Assembly: GCA_905221605.1 (NCBI GenBank)
Contig: CAJNDS010002124.1
Coordinates: 427,421 to 452,420, forward strand
Length of the DNA: 25,000 bases
DNA from: Symbiodinium natans
Lineage: Eukaryota; Sar; Dinophyceae; Suessiales; Symbiodiniaceae
Direction: 5' to 3'
Shown: piece by piece, positions 15,467-24,077 of the stretch
Layout: the number at the start of each line of letters is the position of its first letter
Numbering within the stretch: the stretch's first letter is position 1
Made by a program: the position numbers and the translations under genes
The notes under the pieces: model-generated
What the model saw: only the letters and a program-made list of their open reading frames with translations
Told to the model about the DNA's origin: nothing
Database searches by the model: none

Positions 15467-16216
15467 GTTCCTGTTGAATTGAATCTGTTACTGTTGGGTT
15501 GAGTGTTGAGGTTGAGTCATGGGCCATGGGTCATCAGGCATCAGTCATCAGTGTCCCAGTGAGTCAGTGAGTATTAATTTATTTGTATTAGTGAGATTCT
15601 AGATTCTCGATTCATTTTGGATTCTAGATTCTACAGGTTCTATAGTATTGCTGCGCTTGACTTCAGCGCAAAAATGCCATGATGAGATGAGTTTGCTCAT
15701 TAAATTAGAATGTTTTAAATTTAAATTTAAATTTAAATTACTATATATATGTATGTAAAAAACTGAACTTAACTGCTCGGTCTGCTAGTCCCGGCCGACT
15801 CGGATGAGAAACAATTTTGAAGTCCCGACCAGTTTAAACAATCTAATAGCTTAGGAATGAATTAACATACCGTGTTGTTACAGAACTTCAGAGCAAAAGA
15901 CATTTCTGTCTCTCTAACTCTTGACTCTCGTTGGATAGCGTCCTCACATACTCAGTCATGCGTAAGCAGAATCACGATAGATACTGGTTCGTGGCAATCT
16001 TCGGGAATCTTCAGGTGACTCTTGTGACTCTTGGGATTCAACCTTGCTAGCCATGTTGCACGATCCAGTATTTTCAGTTTAGTTTATTTTTATGTAACTT
16101 AACATAAAAAGAAGTTGTTTCGCACTCGTCGTTGGACATACTGTGACATACAGATACATTACATTACATCATGAAGCTGCCGGTTTGTTGCTAATGATTC
16201 GTAGCTTTTGTAACAG
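15467..16216. other. Long intron-like interval
   Basis: AT-rich with AAATTTAAATTTAAATTTAA at about 15716-15738, GTGACTCTTGTGACTCTT and TAGATTCTAG words. Small exons could be hidden but none stands out. Confidence 0.45.
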
Positions 16217-16733
16217 AATTGCCACATAGGTCTCCCTGACCGAGCACCGCCGTGGTTCCTGGAGAAGACTTTCTGGTGCTTGGTGACAGGCGTGGGCCAG
16301 CTGACAGAACGGCTCATACGACCATATCAAACGTTACCACTTTTGCTGGGGCGTTTGACCGATGAGGACCGATGCCTGAACGAGCGACGTGTCATCGCAA
16401 ACTGGTTTTGCAGGCGTCCTGCCTGCTGCTTGGACGCCGGCTTCAGCAAGGAATTACAGGCCAGGGCAACTCAGGCGGAAGATCTTGTTCCGGGAGGACG
16501 CCTATACGGCGTTCTACAGATGGCCTTCGCTGGGAAAAACGTGAACATAGAAGCGGAGACGAACTTCGCTCGTGCTCAGAAAGCACAGCAGTCTACACAA
16601 GGGCGGAGTGCATTGAGCACGAGTATGGCTGCCAAGCACGTTCTTGCAGAGGCGAAGCGCTACCACTTGCAGGACGTAGACGCGAACCTGTTACTTCTGA
16701 GAGAGCAAGCAGCACAATGTGATGCGCTGGCCG
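16217..16733 (+). CDS. 172-codon exon of locus C
   Basis: Acceptor TTTTGTAACAG|AAT, fully open to GCCG|GTACGC, phase 0 in and 1 out. Segments: GLPDRAPPWFLEKTFWCLV, GQLTERLIRPYQTLPLLLGR, RCLNERRVIANWFCRRPACC, EDLVPGGRLYGVLQMAFAGK, SMAAKHVLAEAKRYHLQDVD. One of the best-supported coding regions in the window. The start is an acceptor rather than a codon. Alpha-helical, Cys-containing. No family recognised. Confidence 0.7.
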
Positions 16734-16747
16734 GTACGCCGTCAGGA

Positions 16748-16751
<4 letters not shown>

Positions 16752-16781
<30 letters not shown>
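16752..16781. repeat. 30-G homopolymer inside an intron
   Basis: An uninterrupted run of 30 G on + starts 18 nt after the exon end. It could form G-quadruplexes on the non-template strand. Length is uncertain in any assembly. Confidence 0.9.
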
Positions 16782-16784
<3 letters not shown>

Positions 16785-16970
16785 TCATTTCTTTACTTTT
16801 ACGTTTAGTATTCTGATAAGTTCTGTCTAAAATTCTAAAATGCTACAATCAAGTCAGTCAAAATTGCGTGACGCGTGTCAACTGTCAAGCTGTCCACGTT
16901 GAGATTTAATTAGGTAGTTCCCGTGCTCCAGGTGATTGCTCAATACTAAATACTAAAGTTTGGATTCCAG

Positions 16971-17007
16971 GCGGTTCCGCCAAGTTGATGCATTTTATGA
17001 TGAAGAA
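16971..17007 (+). CDS. Possible 37-nt exon of locus C
   Basis: Acceptor TGGATTCCAG|G, GSAKLMHFMMK, donor AA|GTAATC. Phases 1 in and 2 out match neighbours. Another frame (RFRQVDAFYDEEVITSEP) is also open. Confidence 0.35.
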
Positions 17008-17243
17008 GTAATCACATCCGAGCCCAAAACAAAACTTGCACTATTTAATTTTAAGTTCAAGTTTAAGTTTAAGCTAGTTAAGGTTTGGCACTCGAGTGGT
17101 AGACTTTTGGATCTTGCTTTATCAAAATCAAGAACAAGACTGTAGATCGTATGATCGTATGTGTATGTGTAAGTTGTACGCCTCGCTACCCTGCCTCCAT
17201 TATCGCTCACAGGCTGTAGTAGAAATTTAGCTTCATGTTACAG

Positions 17244-17280
17244 GTGTCGTGTCGGGTCGAGACTCGAGGCCAGACACAAT
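17244..17280 (+). CDS. Possible 37-nt exon of locus C
   Basis: Acceptor TGTTACAG|G, CRVGSRLEARHN, donor AAT|GTGCAC, phase 2 in and 0 out. Confidence 0.3.
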
Positions 17281-17349
17281 GTGCACGATCACTGTATATT
17301 AGTTGAATATAGTGCGCTTATTTATCTAGTGAACCTGGCAAGAGTTGAG

Positions 17350-18140
17350 CATCTTGCGTCCTCAGGCGCAAGATCTGCCACCAAGAGCCTCAACGGGTAC
17401 ACTCTTCTCCTGCAGCAGACTATGGCTGCTCGTGTGCGGCTACCAGGCGAGTCTGCTGAGGGCTGTCGCAAACGCGTGTTCAGCGCGGTGCGACAGAAGT
17501 GGCAGTCGTTGTCTGTTGCTGATCGTGCAGTCCTCACAGAGCAAGCGAAAGCCAGCAACCAGAATGAGATAGCAAGGCGGCGTCTCGAACAAGGGCAGCA
17601 AATTGCGCCTGCAAGCGTCGCGAACCAGAGGCCGACTGCGGAGCAGCAAGTTGCAAATGCTGAACATCAACAAGATGCACTGGTGATGGCACGCCCAATG
17701 ACAGCCGGGCCAGCGAGGGTTAATGCAGTGGCACCTTTTCAAGGGTTGGGTGCAATGGGTGTCGGTGACAAGTCGCATGCTGTCAGCGCAAGCTTGGTCA
17801 AGCGATTGCAAGACGAGAACAAACAAAACAATGGGCAGCAACAGTTCGTAGTTAACCTGGACAGATCATGGCGCGAGCGCACCCGTGGGCGCGTTGGCGA
17901 AGTGAATGAGTTCAAGCAGACCACTCGCATGTCGTGCCACGACGAGTTCAAGTGCGCTATGTGTTGCAAGGAAATCAAAGATGGCCTAACGCAAGAGCAG
18001 GTGTCGGAGCAACTGCTCACGTTTGTGAGCAATTATCGGCACAAGTTTGTGGTGAACAAGAAGAACACAGGTCCGAACAGTTTGGTGCAATATCCGTTGT
18101 TGGCGGTCGTGCAGTTCTTTGGCTTTCTTTCTGCACCGTT
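17350..18140 (+). CDS. Large exon with an HMG-box-like segment and Cys pair
   Basis: The open frame spans 17281-18165; I place the exon from about 17350. MAARVRLPGESAEGCRKRVF leads into RQKWQSLSVADRAVLTEQAK and ARRRLEQ. The W-x2-LS-x3-RA-x5-QAK spacing resembles helices 2-3 of HMG-box DNA-binding domains. A Gln/Ala-rich linker follows. Then come DRSWRERTRGRVGEVNEFKQ and DEFKCAMCCKEIKDGLTQEQ (C-x2-CC), then a hydrophobic end (LLAVVQFFGFLSAPF). HMG-box proteins bend DNA in the nucleus or mitochondria. The match here is partial and the first HMG helix is not evident. The exact donor near 18140 is not resolved. Confidence 0.6.
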
Positions 18141-18214
18141 TGAACGTTTGGACAATTTATTTTGAATTTTGAATTTGAATTTATTGAATTTTGAGCACAC
18201 TCTGGGCTGTCCAG

Positions 18215-18476
18215 GGCCAGTGGCGATCACTTTGTCTTCCGCTTCTGGCTAATGTGTCGTGCCCAATTCTCACCATACCGAGCAGACTTCTGGGAATGGC
18301 ACGCAGCCGACGAGTCTCACACCACAGGGATTTGTCTTCAGCCTTGCATGATTGGGGGTGTGCCGGAAATTCTGACGCATACTCAGCTGGCGTGTCGATT
18401 GGTGGAAATTCAGGCCACCATGCGATGGAACATTGTCACTTACACAGCCGCTTGTCTGAAACATTCGACTCAAACG
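18215..18476 (+). CDS. Exon of locus C, aromatic-rich
   Basis: Acceptor GGCTGTCCAG|G, 87 codons: ASGDHFVFRFWLMCRAQFSP, RADFWEWHAADESHTTGICL, PEILTHTQLACRLVEIQATM. Donor ACG|GTGTGT, phase 0. A competing frame one base away (18191-18517) is longer in open length but runs through the GT microsatellite. No family recognised. Confidence 0.55.
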
Positions 18477-18544
18477 GTGTGTGTGTGTGTGTGCTGGATA
18501 CACGCTCTAGTCTCTAGACTCTAGACTCTAGATTCTAGTCATAG
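18477..18544. other. 68-nt intron with (GT)n and TCTAGAC stutter
   Basis: Begins with a GT microsatellite (18477-18493), continues with CTCTAGTCTCTAGACTCTAGACTC and ends GTCATAG. Phase 0 on both sides. Confidence 0.5.
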
Positions 18545-18835
18545 CCGCTCGTCGCGTGCCTGGATTTTCTGGATTTTCTACCTTGGCGGAAGGTGATCCG
18601 ACTGAATCGACTTTTGGTTGAAATCAACGTCAGCGACACAGCAGCTTGGAACGTTGTGGGCGATGAGAGCTCCAAGCTGGACTGCAGCTCTGACGAAGAA
18701 GATGATTCGATTCAGTCTGCTTCAGCCTTTCTCTGCGCTGTCGGTGCCGCAAAGACGAAAGCCGCTCCGCGAAAACAAACTGGTGTCAGGCGTGCCAAAG
18801 CACCCAAGACACGGCCAGCGCCAACATCAGGCACG
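18545..18835 (+). CDS. Exon of locus C, acidic then basic
   Basis: 97 codons: LDFLDFLPWRKVIRLNRLLV, DESSKLDCSSDEEDDSIQSA, then KTKAAPRKQTGVRRAKAPK. The end is either ACG|GTGTGA (18835, phase 0) or TCAG|GCACGG (18829, phase 1). Only the latter fits the next exon. The acidic Ser/Asp cluster has CK2-type sites and the Lys/Arg/Ala/Pro tail resembles linker-histone or nuclear tails. Confidence 0.55.
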
Positions 18836-18909
18836 GTGTGAGTTCACTGAGACTGAGACTGAGACCATGCAGGATCACTCACGATTCACAACTAGCGATT
18901 CATGATTTT

Positions 18910-18969
18910 CAGCTCATGGGTTCATGCCTTACTTGTAGGCAGCTCATGGGTTCATGCCTTACTTGTAGG
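18910..18969 (+). repeat. Exact 30-bp tandem duplication of a 3' splice site
   Basis: The 30-bp unit CAGCTCATGGGTTCATGCC...TTGTAGG occurs at 18910-18939 and 18940-18969 with no mismatch, duplicating the TTGTAG|G acceptor. The distance is a multiple of three and the inserted 10 codons (SSWVHALLVG) are open. Confidence 0.85.
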
Positions 18970-19076
18970 CAGTGGCGCCGCTACGACTATGGCAGTGGAT
19001 GCTGATAAAGTGGATGACCCCGAATTGCTTTTGTCGTGGAAAGAGGCCCACAAGGCCGTAGCTTTGACGTGCTGGC
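18969..19076 (+). CDS. Exon of locus C after the duplicated acceptor
   Basis: GC then SGAATTMAVDADKVDDPELL, LSWKEAHKAVALTCW. Donor TGGC|GTTTGC, phase 1, fitting 19271. Use of the upstream acceptor would start it at 18939. Ends at TAA (19097-19099) if the donor is not used. Confidence 0.5.
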
Positions 19077-19270
19077 GTTTGCAGTTACAGGAACAGTAAC
19101 AGTCATAGTGGGTCGTTTCCTTAGCCGTAGCCGCGCCATAGTGTCATAGCAGTATGTGCAACGTAACACAGAAGAGTGTGCGTGAAGAAGTTAGTTAATT
19201 AATTGGTTTACTGGTTTTAGCAATAACTTTTAAACTTTAAATTTCAAATGCTGTTGAAAGTTAAAAGCAG

Positions 19271-19477
19271 CTACTCAGGAAGCGGGTGAGTACGTGGCCC
19301 AGCCAGCTCAGCCGTCATCGGCAACTGCAAATGCATCCAGCAGCAGTTCAAGACCACCAGGTGTGCCAGCCAAACCACAACTGACGGGACGTTTCCAGAT
19401 TGTGAATGAGGACGGCAACACAATCAGCGTCGCTGAGGGAGGGTATGTTATGGAGACAGGCAGTTCCAGAGCGATAG
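19271..19477 (+). CDS. Exon of locus C with a GC donor
   Basis: Acceptor TAAAAGCAG, 68 codons: TQEAGEYVAQPAQPSSATA, a Ser run, PPGVPAKPQLTGRFQIVNED and GGYVMETGSSRAI. Donor G|GCAAGT, a classic GC-AG type 5' site. Phase 1 in and out. The first half is disordered, the second a possible beta-rich module. Confidence 0.55.
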
Positions 19478-19579
19478 GCAAGTGGTTGCGAAACTCAAGC
19501 ATTGTAATTGTAATGCTTCGCTAAGTTGTAGTAAATTAGAAGAATTAGTTCAGTTCAATCAGATAATTCGAGCTTGCAG

Positions 19580-19737
19580 TCAGCGATTCAATCAGTCGGA
19601 GTTTCAGCTTCAATTCGCGAGGCCGGATCACCGAATTGAAGATGGGGACACCACAACATACTGTGGCGTTCACTTGCTATTTGCACCGCTCCTGCAAAAC
19701 AATGAAATTGCTGAGGAATATGCCAGACAATTTCCAG
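19580..19737 (+). CDS. Exon of locus C
   Basis: Acceptor AGCTTGCAG, in-phase frame SDSISRSFSFNSRGRITELK, MGTPQHTVAFTCYLHRSCKT, MKLLRNMPDNFQ. Donor CAG|GCCTGA (GC type). A different frame (19482-19760, ending LIIFRD) is open as well but is out of phase with the previous exon. Confidence 0.45.
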
Positions 19738-19887
19738 GCCTGATCATTTTTCGTGATTGACTGAAAGCCCACAGACAGCCATATAGTTCTTCTTGTCCGT
19801 GTAGCGAATCCCATGAGTCAGAGGGTCTGCGGATGGTTATTTGAATGTGATGTGTGATCAACACCGCTGAACATGTATCAGTCCCAG

Positions 19888-19968
19888 GCTGGGTTTCTGC
19901 GCTGGCTTTCAGTGGGTCGGAGACATGCGAGAGATATGGGCCCTGCTCACATGAAGGAGCCGCTTGAT
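19888..19968 (+). CDS. Exon of locus C
   Basis: Acceptor CAGTCCCAG|G, AGFLRWLSVGRRHARDMGPA, HMKEPLD. Donor GAT|GTCAAG, phase 0. If the donor is skipped the frame reads through the ATG repeat as poly-Met, which is unlikely. Confidence 0.5.
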
Positions 19969-19978
19969 GTCAAGCAGC

Positions 19979-20110
19979 AGATGATGATGATGATGATGAT
20001 GATGAAGATGATGATGATGATGATGACTGATTTTGACGATGCTAGTGACTAGTGAGTATTAAAGATTGACGACTGATGATTGATGATAATGATTAATAAT
20101 GATGATGGTT
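19979..20110. repeat. ATG/GAT trinucleotide microsatellite
   Basis: (GAT)n with a single AAG interruption at about 19979-20026, degrading into TGATGATTGATGATAATGAT to 20105. Intronic by my model. Confidence 0.9.
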
Positions 20111-20158
20111 TGTACAGCTTGCGTTTTTGTTAGATTCTATGCAGCACCGTCGCCTAAG

Positions 20159-20204
20159 GTTCCGGCCACTTGTTGAACGTGGAGAGCTTTGAGGGGTCAG
20201 TAGG
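20159..20204 (+). CDS. 46-nt exon of locus C
   Basis: Acceptor GCCTAAG|G, SGHLLNVESFEGSVG, donor GG|GTGAGA. Downstream, both a 13-nt gap (to 20218, then MASMARAAQTYLRCVSCPA) and a 72-nt intron (to 20277) keep phase. Confidence 0.4.
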
Positions 20205-20375
20205 GTGAGACTTGCAGCATGGCCAGCATGGCCAGAGCAGCACAAACATACTTGCGTTGCGTTTCTTGCCCTGCAGCTGCATCTGCATGATGGTGCGACA
20301 TGTGACATGTGAATCATGAATCATGATTGAATCATGTGACAGACTCCGTAATGCTACCGTGCCACGCTTAAGCAG

Positions 20376-20830
20376 GTGGCGCACGCACACCGCGCGCCGG
20401 CACGCCCCGCGACCCGCGTGCACTGCACGCGCACCGCGCGTGCACTGCGCGCGCATGCGCCGCGCACGCCGTACGCCGACGCGCGCAGGCGTTGCACGCA
20501 CTGCGCGCGTTGTGTGCGCGGACTGTTCGCTCCGACTGTTCGAAAAAAAAACACAACCAATTTTGAAAAAAAACACAACCAATTTTGAAGAAAACACAAC
20601 CAATTTTGAAAAAAAACACAACCAATTTTGAAAATGCGTGCAGTCGTACGGTTTGCACGCAGCGCGCGCGCAGGTGCGCGCAGTGCGCGCGGGCGGGTGC
20701 GCGCAGTGCGCGCGGGCGGGTGCGCGCAGTGCGCGCGGGCGGGCGCGCGCAGTGCGCACGCGTAGCGCGCGCAGTGGCGCACGCAGTGTGCGCAGCGTGT
20801 ACGCAAGCCGCGCGCGTAGTGTGGGGAGGG
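20376..20830. repeat. Composite repeat: GC-rich arms around four A-rich 22-bp units
   Basis: Left arm 20376-20520 is rich in CACTGCGCGC/GTGCACTGC. The centre has four units GAAAAAAAACACAACCAATT(TT) at 20542-20564, 20565-20586, 20587-20607 and 20608-20629. The right arm has 23-bp units GTGCGCGCAGTGCGCGCGGG(CGG) at 20674-20696, 20697-20719 and 20720-20742, then degenerate copies to about 20815. The arms are complementary in character. Long open frames on both strands here are repeat translations. Confidence 0.85.
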
Positions 20831-20935
20831 GGGGGGGGGGAGATTCTCACACATGCAATTGCTATACGTTTGCGCGGCCGTATAGTCTCTCGCAGTCGAC
20901 TTTGCAAGTCGACGCCCTGACTCTTGTGACTCCAG

Positions 20936-21078
20936 CCTTCTGCTCGCCTACTTGTGACTTGACTTGTGGGATGGCATCGCACGCGGGCAGTACGATCAAG
21001 CTATCCAAGAAGATGGAACGAGCGCTGGGCTTAACAGGCGAGAAAGTGCCTGTGTGCCCTGAGGGGTGCCGCCCGGCT
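20936..21078 (+). CDS. Exon of locus C, Cys pairs
   Basis: Acceptor GACTCCAG, 47 codons: FCSPTCDLTCGMASHAGST, IKLSKKMERALGLTGEKVP, VCPEGCRP. Donor GCT|GTTGTC, phase 0. C-x3-C pairs (FCSPTC, VCPEGC) may combine with Cys pairs in the next exons to bind zinc. Inference only. Confidence 0.5.
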
Positions 21079-21200
21079 GTTGTCTGATCTTTTAGCTTTT
21101 TTTTAACTCTTAACTCTTAACTTAACTTTTAACTTTTAACTTTAATTAACTCTTCTTAACTGTCTTGACTCTGAACTCCTAACAGGTCTTCAGTCTTCAG

Positions 21201-21439
21201 GTAGATCTGAATGGCTTGAGTTTCGTGTGTGAGTCTTGCGTTCCATCCGAGGTGTGTTGCCTGAAAGTTACAAGATCAAGCGCTGCTTTTACTGTAAGTG
21301 CTGGTCGCTTGATGCGTGTCCGTGGCCTCTAGATAACACCACACTTTCCCAATGGGCACCGCTCCTGCCGTGGGCCCGCGGCACGAAGACAAAGCCGTCG
21401 GGCGAGCACTGTAAACCGTGCCTTATAGTTCCTGGGCTT
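21201..21439 (+). CDS. Exon(s) of locus C with zinc-ribbon-like Cys pairs
   Basis: From CTTCAG|GTA one frame reads VDLNGLSFV. From about 21245 a second frame continues VLPESYKIKRCFYCKCWSLD, ACPWPLDNTTLSQWAPLLP, SGEHCKPCLI to ATA|GTTCCT. CFYC and HCKPC are C-x2-C pairs as in treble-clef or ribbon modules. The shift between frames can be bridged by removing GTGAGTCTTG...CCGAG (23 nt); otherwise it marks a frameshift. The last part is the most secure. Confidence 0.5.
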
Positions 21440-21514
21440 CTTTTAGGTTGGTGAAATGAATGTGCTAGTTGTTCTGCTCAAAGTTCGAAGTTCAAAGTTG
21501 AATTTGCATCTCAG

Positions 21515-21625
21515 GTCTGGACACAGGGAGGATTCGAAGCAGAATTCACGACGGAAGCAAGATTCAGAAAGGCTATAGAAGAGAATCCAGCAGTGCTTCA
21601 TCGCTTCAGTGCGGCTCTGTTGAAA
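21515..21625 (+). CDS. Exon of locus C
   Basis: Acceptor GCATCTCAG|G, 37 codons: VWTQGGFEAEFTTEARFRKA, IEENPAVLHRFSAALLK. Donor AAA|GTGTTT. Phase 0 at both ends, fitting 21439 and 21696. Confidence 0.6.
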
Positions 21626-21695
21626 GTGTTTAATTGATTTTTGGATTGAAGTTTAAGGGTCTGACATAACTCGCACTTCGTGGCATTGCTGTCAG

Positions 21696-21965
21696 GCTGT
21701 GAGGGTTCAGCTGATCCAGCTCAAGATTGCCGATCCTCATATGAAGTTCCGGCTTGAGCTGAACCTCAACCGTGATGTTGTTAGCACGAAGGAGAAAGTC
21801 GAGTCTGGGCTGGAGGCGCCTGAGTCGTTCTTTGTCGAGCTCTCGGCATATCAGGATGAATATGGTGAGGCCGATGCGAAGGAAATCGTTTTTGAAACTG
21901 TGGAGGGTGTCATGACAGCCGGAGCGCCTCTGCCGCTTCACATTCGCGACGGCGAAGCCGCATAA
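21696..21965 (+). CDS. Exon of locus C, acidic helical
   Basis: Acceptor TTGCTGTCAG|G, open to TAA at 21963-21965: VRVQLIQLKIADPHMKFRLE, GLEAPESFFVELSAYQDEYG, EIVFETVEGVMTAGAPLPLH. The true 3' end may be an internal donor (for example GGT|GTCATG), because exons continue downstream. Otherwise this is a gene end. Confidence 0.6.
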   Translation, partial: AVRVQLIQLKIADPHMKFRLELNLNRDVVSTKEKVESGLEAPESFFVELSAYQDEYGEADAKEIVFETVEGVMTAGAPLPLHIRDGEAA

Positions 21966-22268
21966 CCTATTATTACTATTATTAAGTGATTCTTTTTACT
22001 TAACTTAAATCATAAATTACTTTACTTCTTTCAACTTCTTTAGATTTGAAGAGTCGTGTGTGCTTGTTGGGCACGTTCCGTTACGCTGATGTTTGTTTTT
22101 GATTCTTTGTTCTTTATGATTCATGATTAGTTTGCACGTAGTTAACTTGTTCTTCAACTTATTCTGATGTTAAGCCGATAGCCGTTAAACGCATTAAGTA
22201 CGCGATCACATTCCGCTACACAAAGCTTTCACCATCAGCCACCCCAACTCCTGACCCTTTGAGCTGAG
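21966..22268. other. Intron or intergenic AT-rich DNA
   Basis: TTATTACTATTATTAAG and TTTGATTCTTTGTTC stutters. No coding signal. It could separate two genes if 21963-21965 is a real stop. Confidence 0.4.
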
Positions 22269-22476
22269 GTGAACGTCCTCACCGGCAAAGTCGGATGGCA
22301 CAAACGCGTGAACAAGAGCACGAAGGCAGTGGAGCGAGCCACCGAACTGACAGATGAGGTCACCCTGGACCCGCAAGCTGCGGCCAAGATGTATGCTGCA
22401 GCAAAGCAGCAGGTCATCAAGAAACCCGTGGCAAGCACAATGATCAAGCTGCTGCAGCGTCCTGCGATCACTGCTG
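22269..22476 (+). CDS. Exon of locus C, Lys/Ala-rich helical
   Basis: Acceptor GAGCTGAG|G, 69 codons: VNVLTGKVGWHKRVNKSTKA, VERATELTDEVTLDPQAAAK, MYAAAKQQVIKKPVASTMIK. Donor GCTG|GTCGTC, phase 1, joining in frame to 22572. Basic, strongly helical. No family recognised. Confidence 0.6.
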
Positions 22477-22571
22477 GTCGTCTTACATTAAAATTCAAAG
22501 TTCAAAGATTAGGAATTAAGAATTTTGCTTGAACTTGGACGCAGACGTCAGAATTTTTGAGTTATGCCTAG

Positions 22572-23227
22572 CTGAGGCTGTCTCCGACGCCCCCCCTTCA
22601 GCCCCATCATCGTCGTCGAAAACAACCTTGAGCCTTCCGCCCAGTAGCTCAGCAAGTGCCCATGTTGCTGGCAGTGTGGCTGGTGATCCAGATTCAGCCT
22701 CCGAGTCTGAGTCTGAGGAGGAGAAAGCATGCTTTGGCATGATGGATCTCCTGCGATCTTATGCACCTGCAACGGAGCACAAGCCAGCTGCCAAGGCAAA
22801 AGCAAAAGCGCCCAAAGCCCGTGCTGCTAAGCCAGCGCATGTGGGCGAGCCAGCTCCCAAGAAGGTTCGAGTGGCGGAAGATTCGACGAGCAAGCCTGAA
22901 AGGCGAAAGAAACGCAAAGCAGGGTTTGAGCTGGATGAGGAGGTTACCGATCTGTCTGACCTCTTGGGCACCGAGTTGTGCGAGGCTGACAATGAGGTGG
23001 TGCAGCAGTTCCGTGAGAAGTTGGACGATCTCAAGTGCCTGAACCCGCCTCTGGCCGACTCTGGCTTCAAGAACAAGCTCACCGAGACCTCGACAGCTCT
23101 CAACCAAATGAAAGCCGATCTGAAGGCCAAGAAACGCTCTGCGCTCAGGCGAGCTCAGAAGGAGAACGACCCGCTTTACATTGCGCTGGACGTGGTGGAG
23201 AAAGCGGTGATGCGCGTCCTACAGTTG
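22572..23227 (+). CDS. 218-codon exon: acidic Ser/Glu tract, basic NLS-like motif, coiled-coil-like end
   Basis: Acceptor ATGCCTAG, open to TTG|GTCAGA. Order: Ser/Pro-rich start, SASESESEEEKACFGMMDLL, Ala/Lys-rich AAKAKAKAPKARAAKPAHV, APKKVRVAED and KPERRKKRKAGFELDEEVTD (bipartite nuclear-localisation type). Then a Leu/Lys/Glu-rich helical part (QQFREKLDDLKCLNPPL, LNQMKADLKAKKRSALRRAQ). Composition suggests a nuclear chromatin- or RNA-associated protein, but no domain is recognised. Start phase fits 22476. The end phase does not fit 23406, so the last boundary is uncertain (a GC donor near 23237 would fit). Confidence 0.65.
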
Positions 23228-23251
23228 GTCAGATGCGGCTCGACTTAGCTG

Positions 23252-23400
23252 CCTTCGCTATGACTTAACTTAACTTAACTTAACTTAATTTAACTGACAG
23301 CCCATTTTTTTTAATAATAAGAGGGAAGGTGGGCGGGAGAGATAGATAGATGGATGGAGGGAGGGAGGGGATGCAGGGTGAAAGGAATAGAGAGGAGAGA
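23252..23400. repeat. AACTT stutter and purine-rich tract in an intron
   Basis: TTAACTTAACTTAACTTAAC at 23264-23290, then a GA-rich run (GGGAGAGATAGATAGATGGA) to about 23400. Confidence 0.8.
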
Positions 23401-23405
23401 GTTAG

Positions 23406-23726
23406 TCTGTCACCGAGACCTGCTGGGAACATCTCAACTTGATGCCACGAGCGACCTGCTTGTCATGCTCGACACTGCGGAAGAGGATGATGGCTTAAAG
23501 TTCAATGGCGCTGTCTTGCGTCGAGCGCTGAAGTCCAGGGCCAATTCCGATTTCAAGATGCAACGATGGGAAGCTCTGACCACCCACACCTTTGATGTGA
23601 TTTCCAAGCGCTTCATCCAGGAAGACGACGGCGTTGACTGTGGTGCGTTCATTACTCTGCTCTGTTCGCAGATTTGGCAGAAGCTCTTGAAGACCACAAC
23701 AACTGCAACAAAGTCGAAGGACTGTA
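23406..23726 (+). CDS. Exon of locus C
   Basis: Acceptor GAGAGTTAG, 106 codons: CHRDLLGTSQLDATSDLLVM, LDTAEEDDGLKFNGAVLRRA, FDVISKRFIQEDDGVDCGAF, LLCSQIWQKLLK. Donor TGTA|GTATCA, phase 1, joining exactly to 23854. The upstream part of the open frame (from 23354) is purine-rich intron. No family recognised. Confidence 0.65.
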
Positions 23727-23744
23727 GTATCAATATCTAACTCG

Positions 23745-23850
23745 ACTCAAATCTAATCGCAATCTAATCTAATCTAATCATCTAATCTAATCATATCATT
23801 AGTCACTTTCTTTCCTAATGGCTAATCAGCTAATCATATCTATACATCTC
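23745..23850. repeat. TAATC/TAATCA stutter in a 127-nt intron
   Basis: AATCTAATCTAATCTAATCA-type repeats at 23750-23840. Confidence 0.8.
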
Positions 23851-23853
23851 TAG

Positions 23854-24077
23854 CGTGTCGTGAGGAGCCAATGTTTGGAGTGGCGAATAAGGCAGCGCGA
23901 GAAGATGCCTTGAAATTCATCACGGCCTTGTCGAGCGCAGACGCATCTCCGTCCAACCTCAAGGAGGACGCAACGTTCGTGGAGCACGTGTTGCAAGCAG
24001 ACGTCGCACCAATTCCTTCAGTGAACGCAGCACTGGTGGAATTTAGCAAGATCAAGGCCGGGGAAACGAGCCTTGCT
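23854..24077 (+). CDS. Exon of locus C
   Basis: Acceptor CATCTCTAG, 74 codons: EEPMFGVANKAAREDALKFI, TALSSADASPSNLKEDATFV, ADVAPIPSVNAALVEFSKIK. Donor GCT|GTTAGC, phase 0. The intron that follows happens to stay open, so a longer unspliced frame (23871-24443) exists. Confidence 0.65.

Noticed and set aside
20323-20640. Transposon with terminal inverted repeats
   Set aside because: The GC-rich arms are only loosely complementary tandem repeats. No transposase frame or clear target-site duplication is visible, so it is listed only as a composite repeat.
20154-21000. Minus-strand frames up to 204 codons and plus-strand frames up to 149 codons
   Set aside because: Most of their length is the GC-rich and A-rich composite repeat. 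Only the last part of one (20936-21078, +) has exon character.
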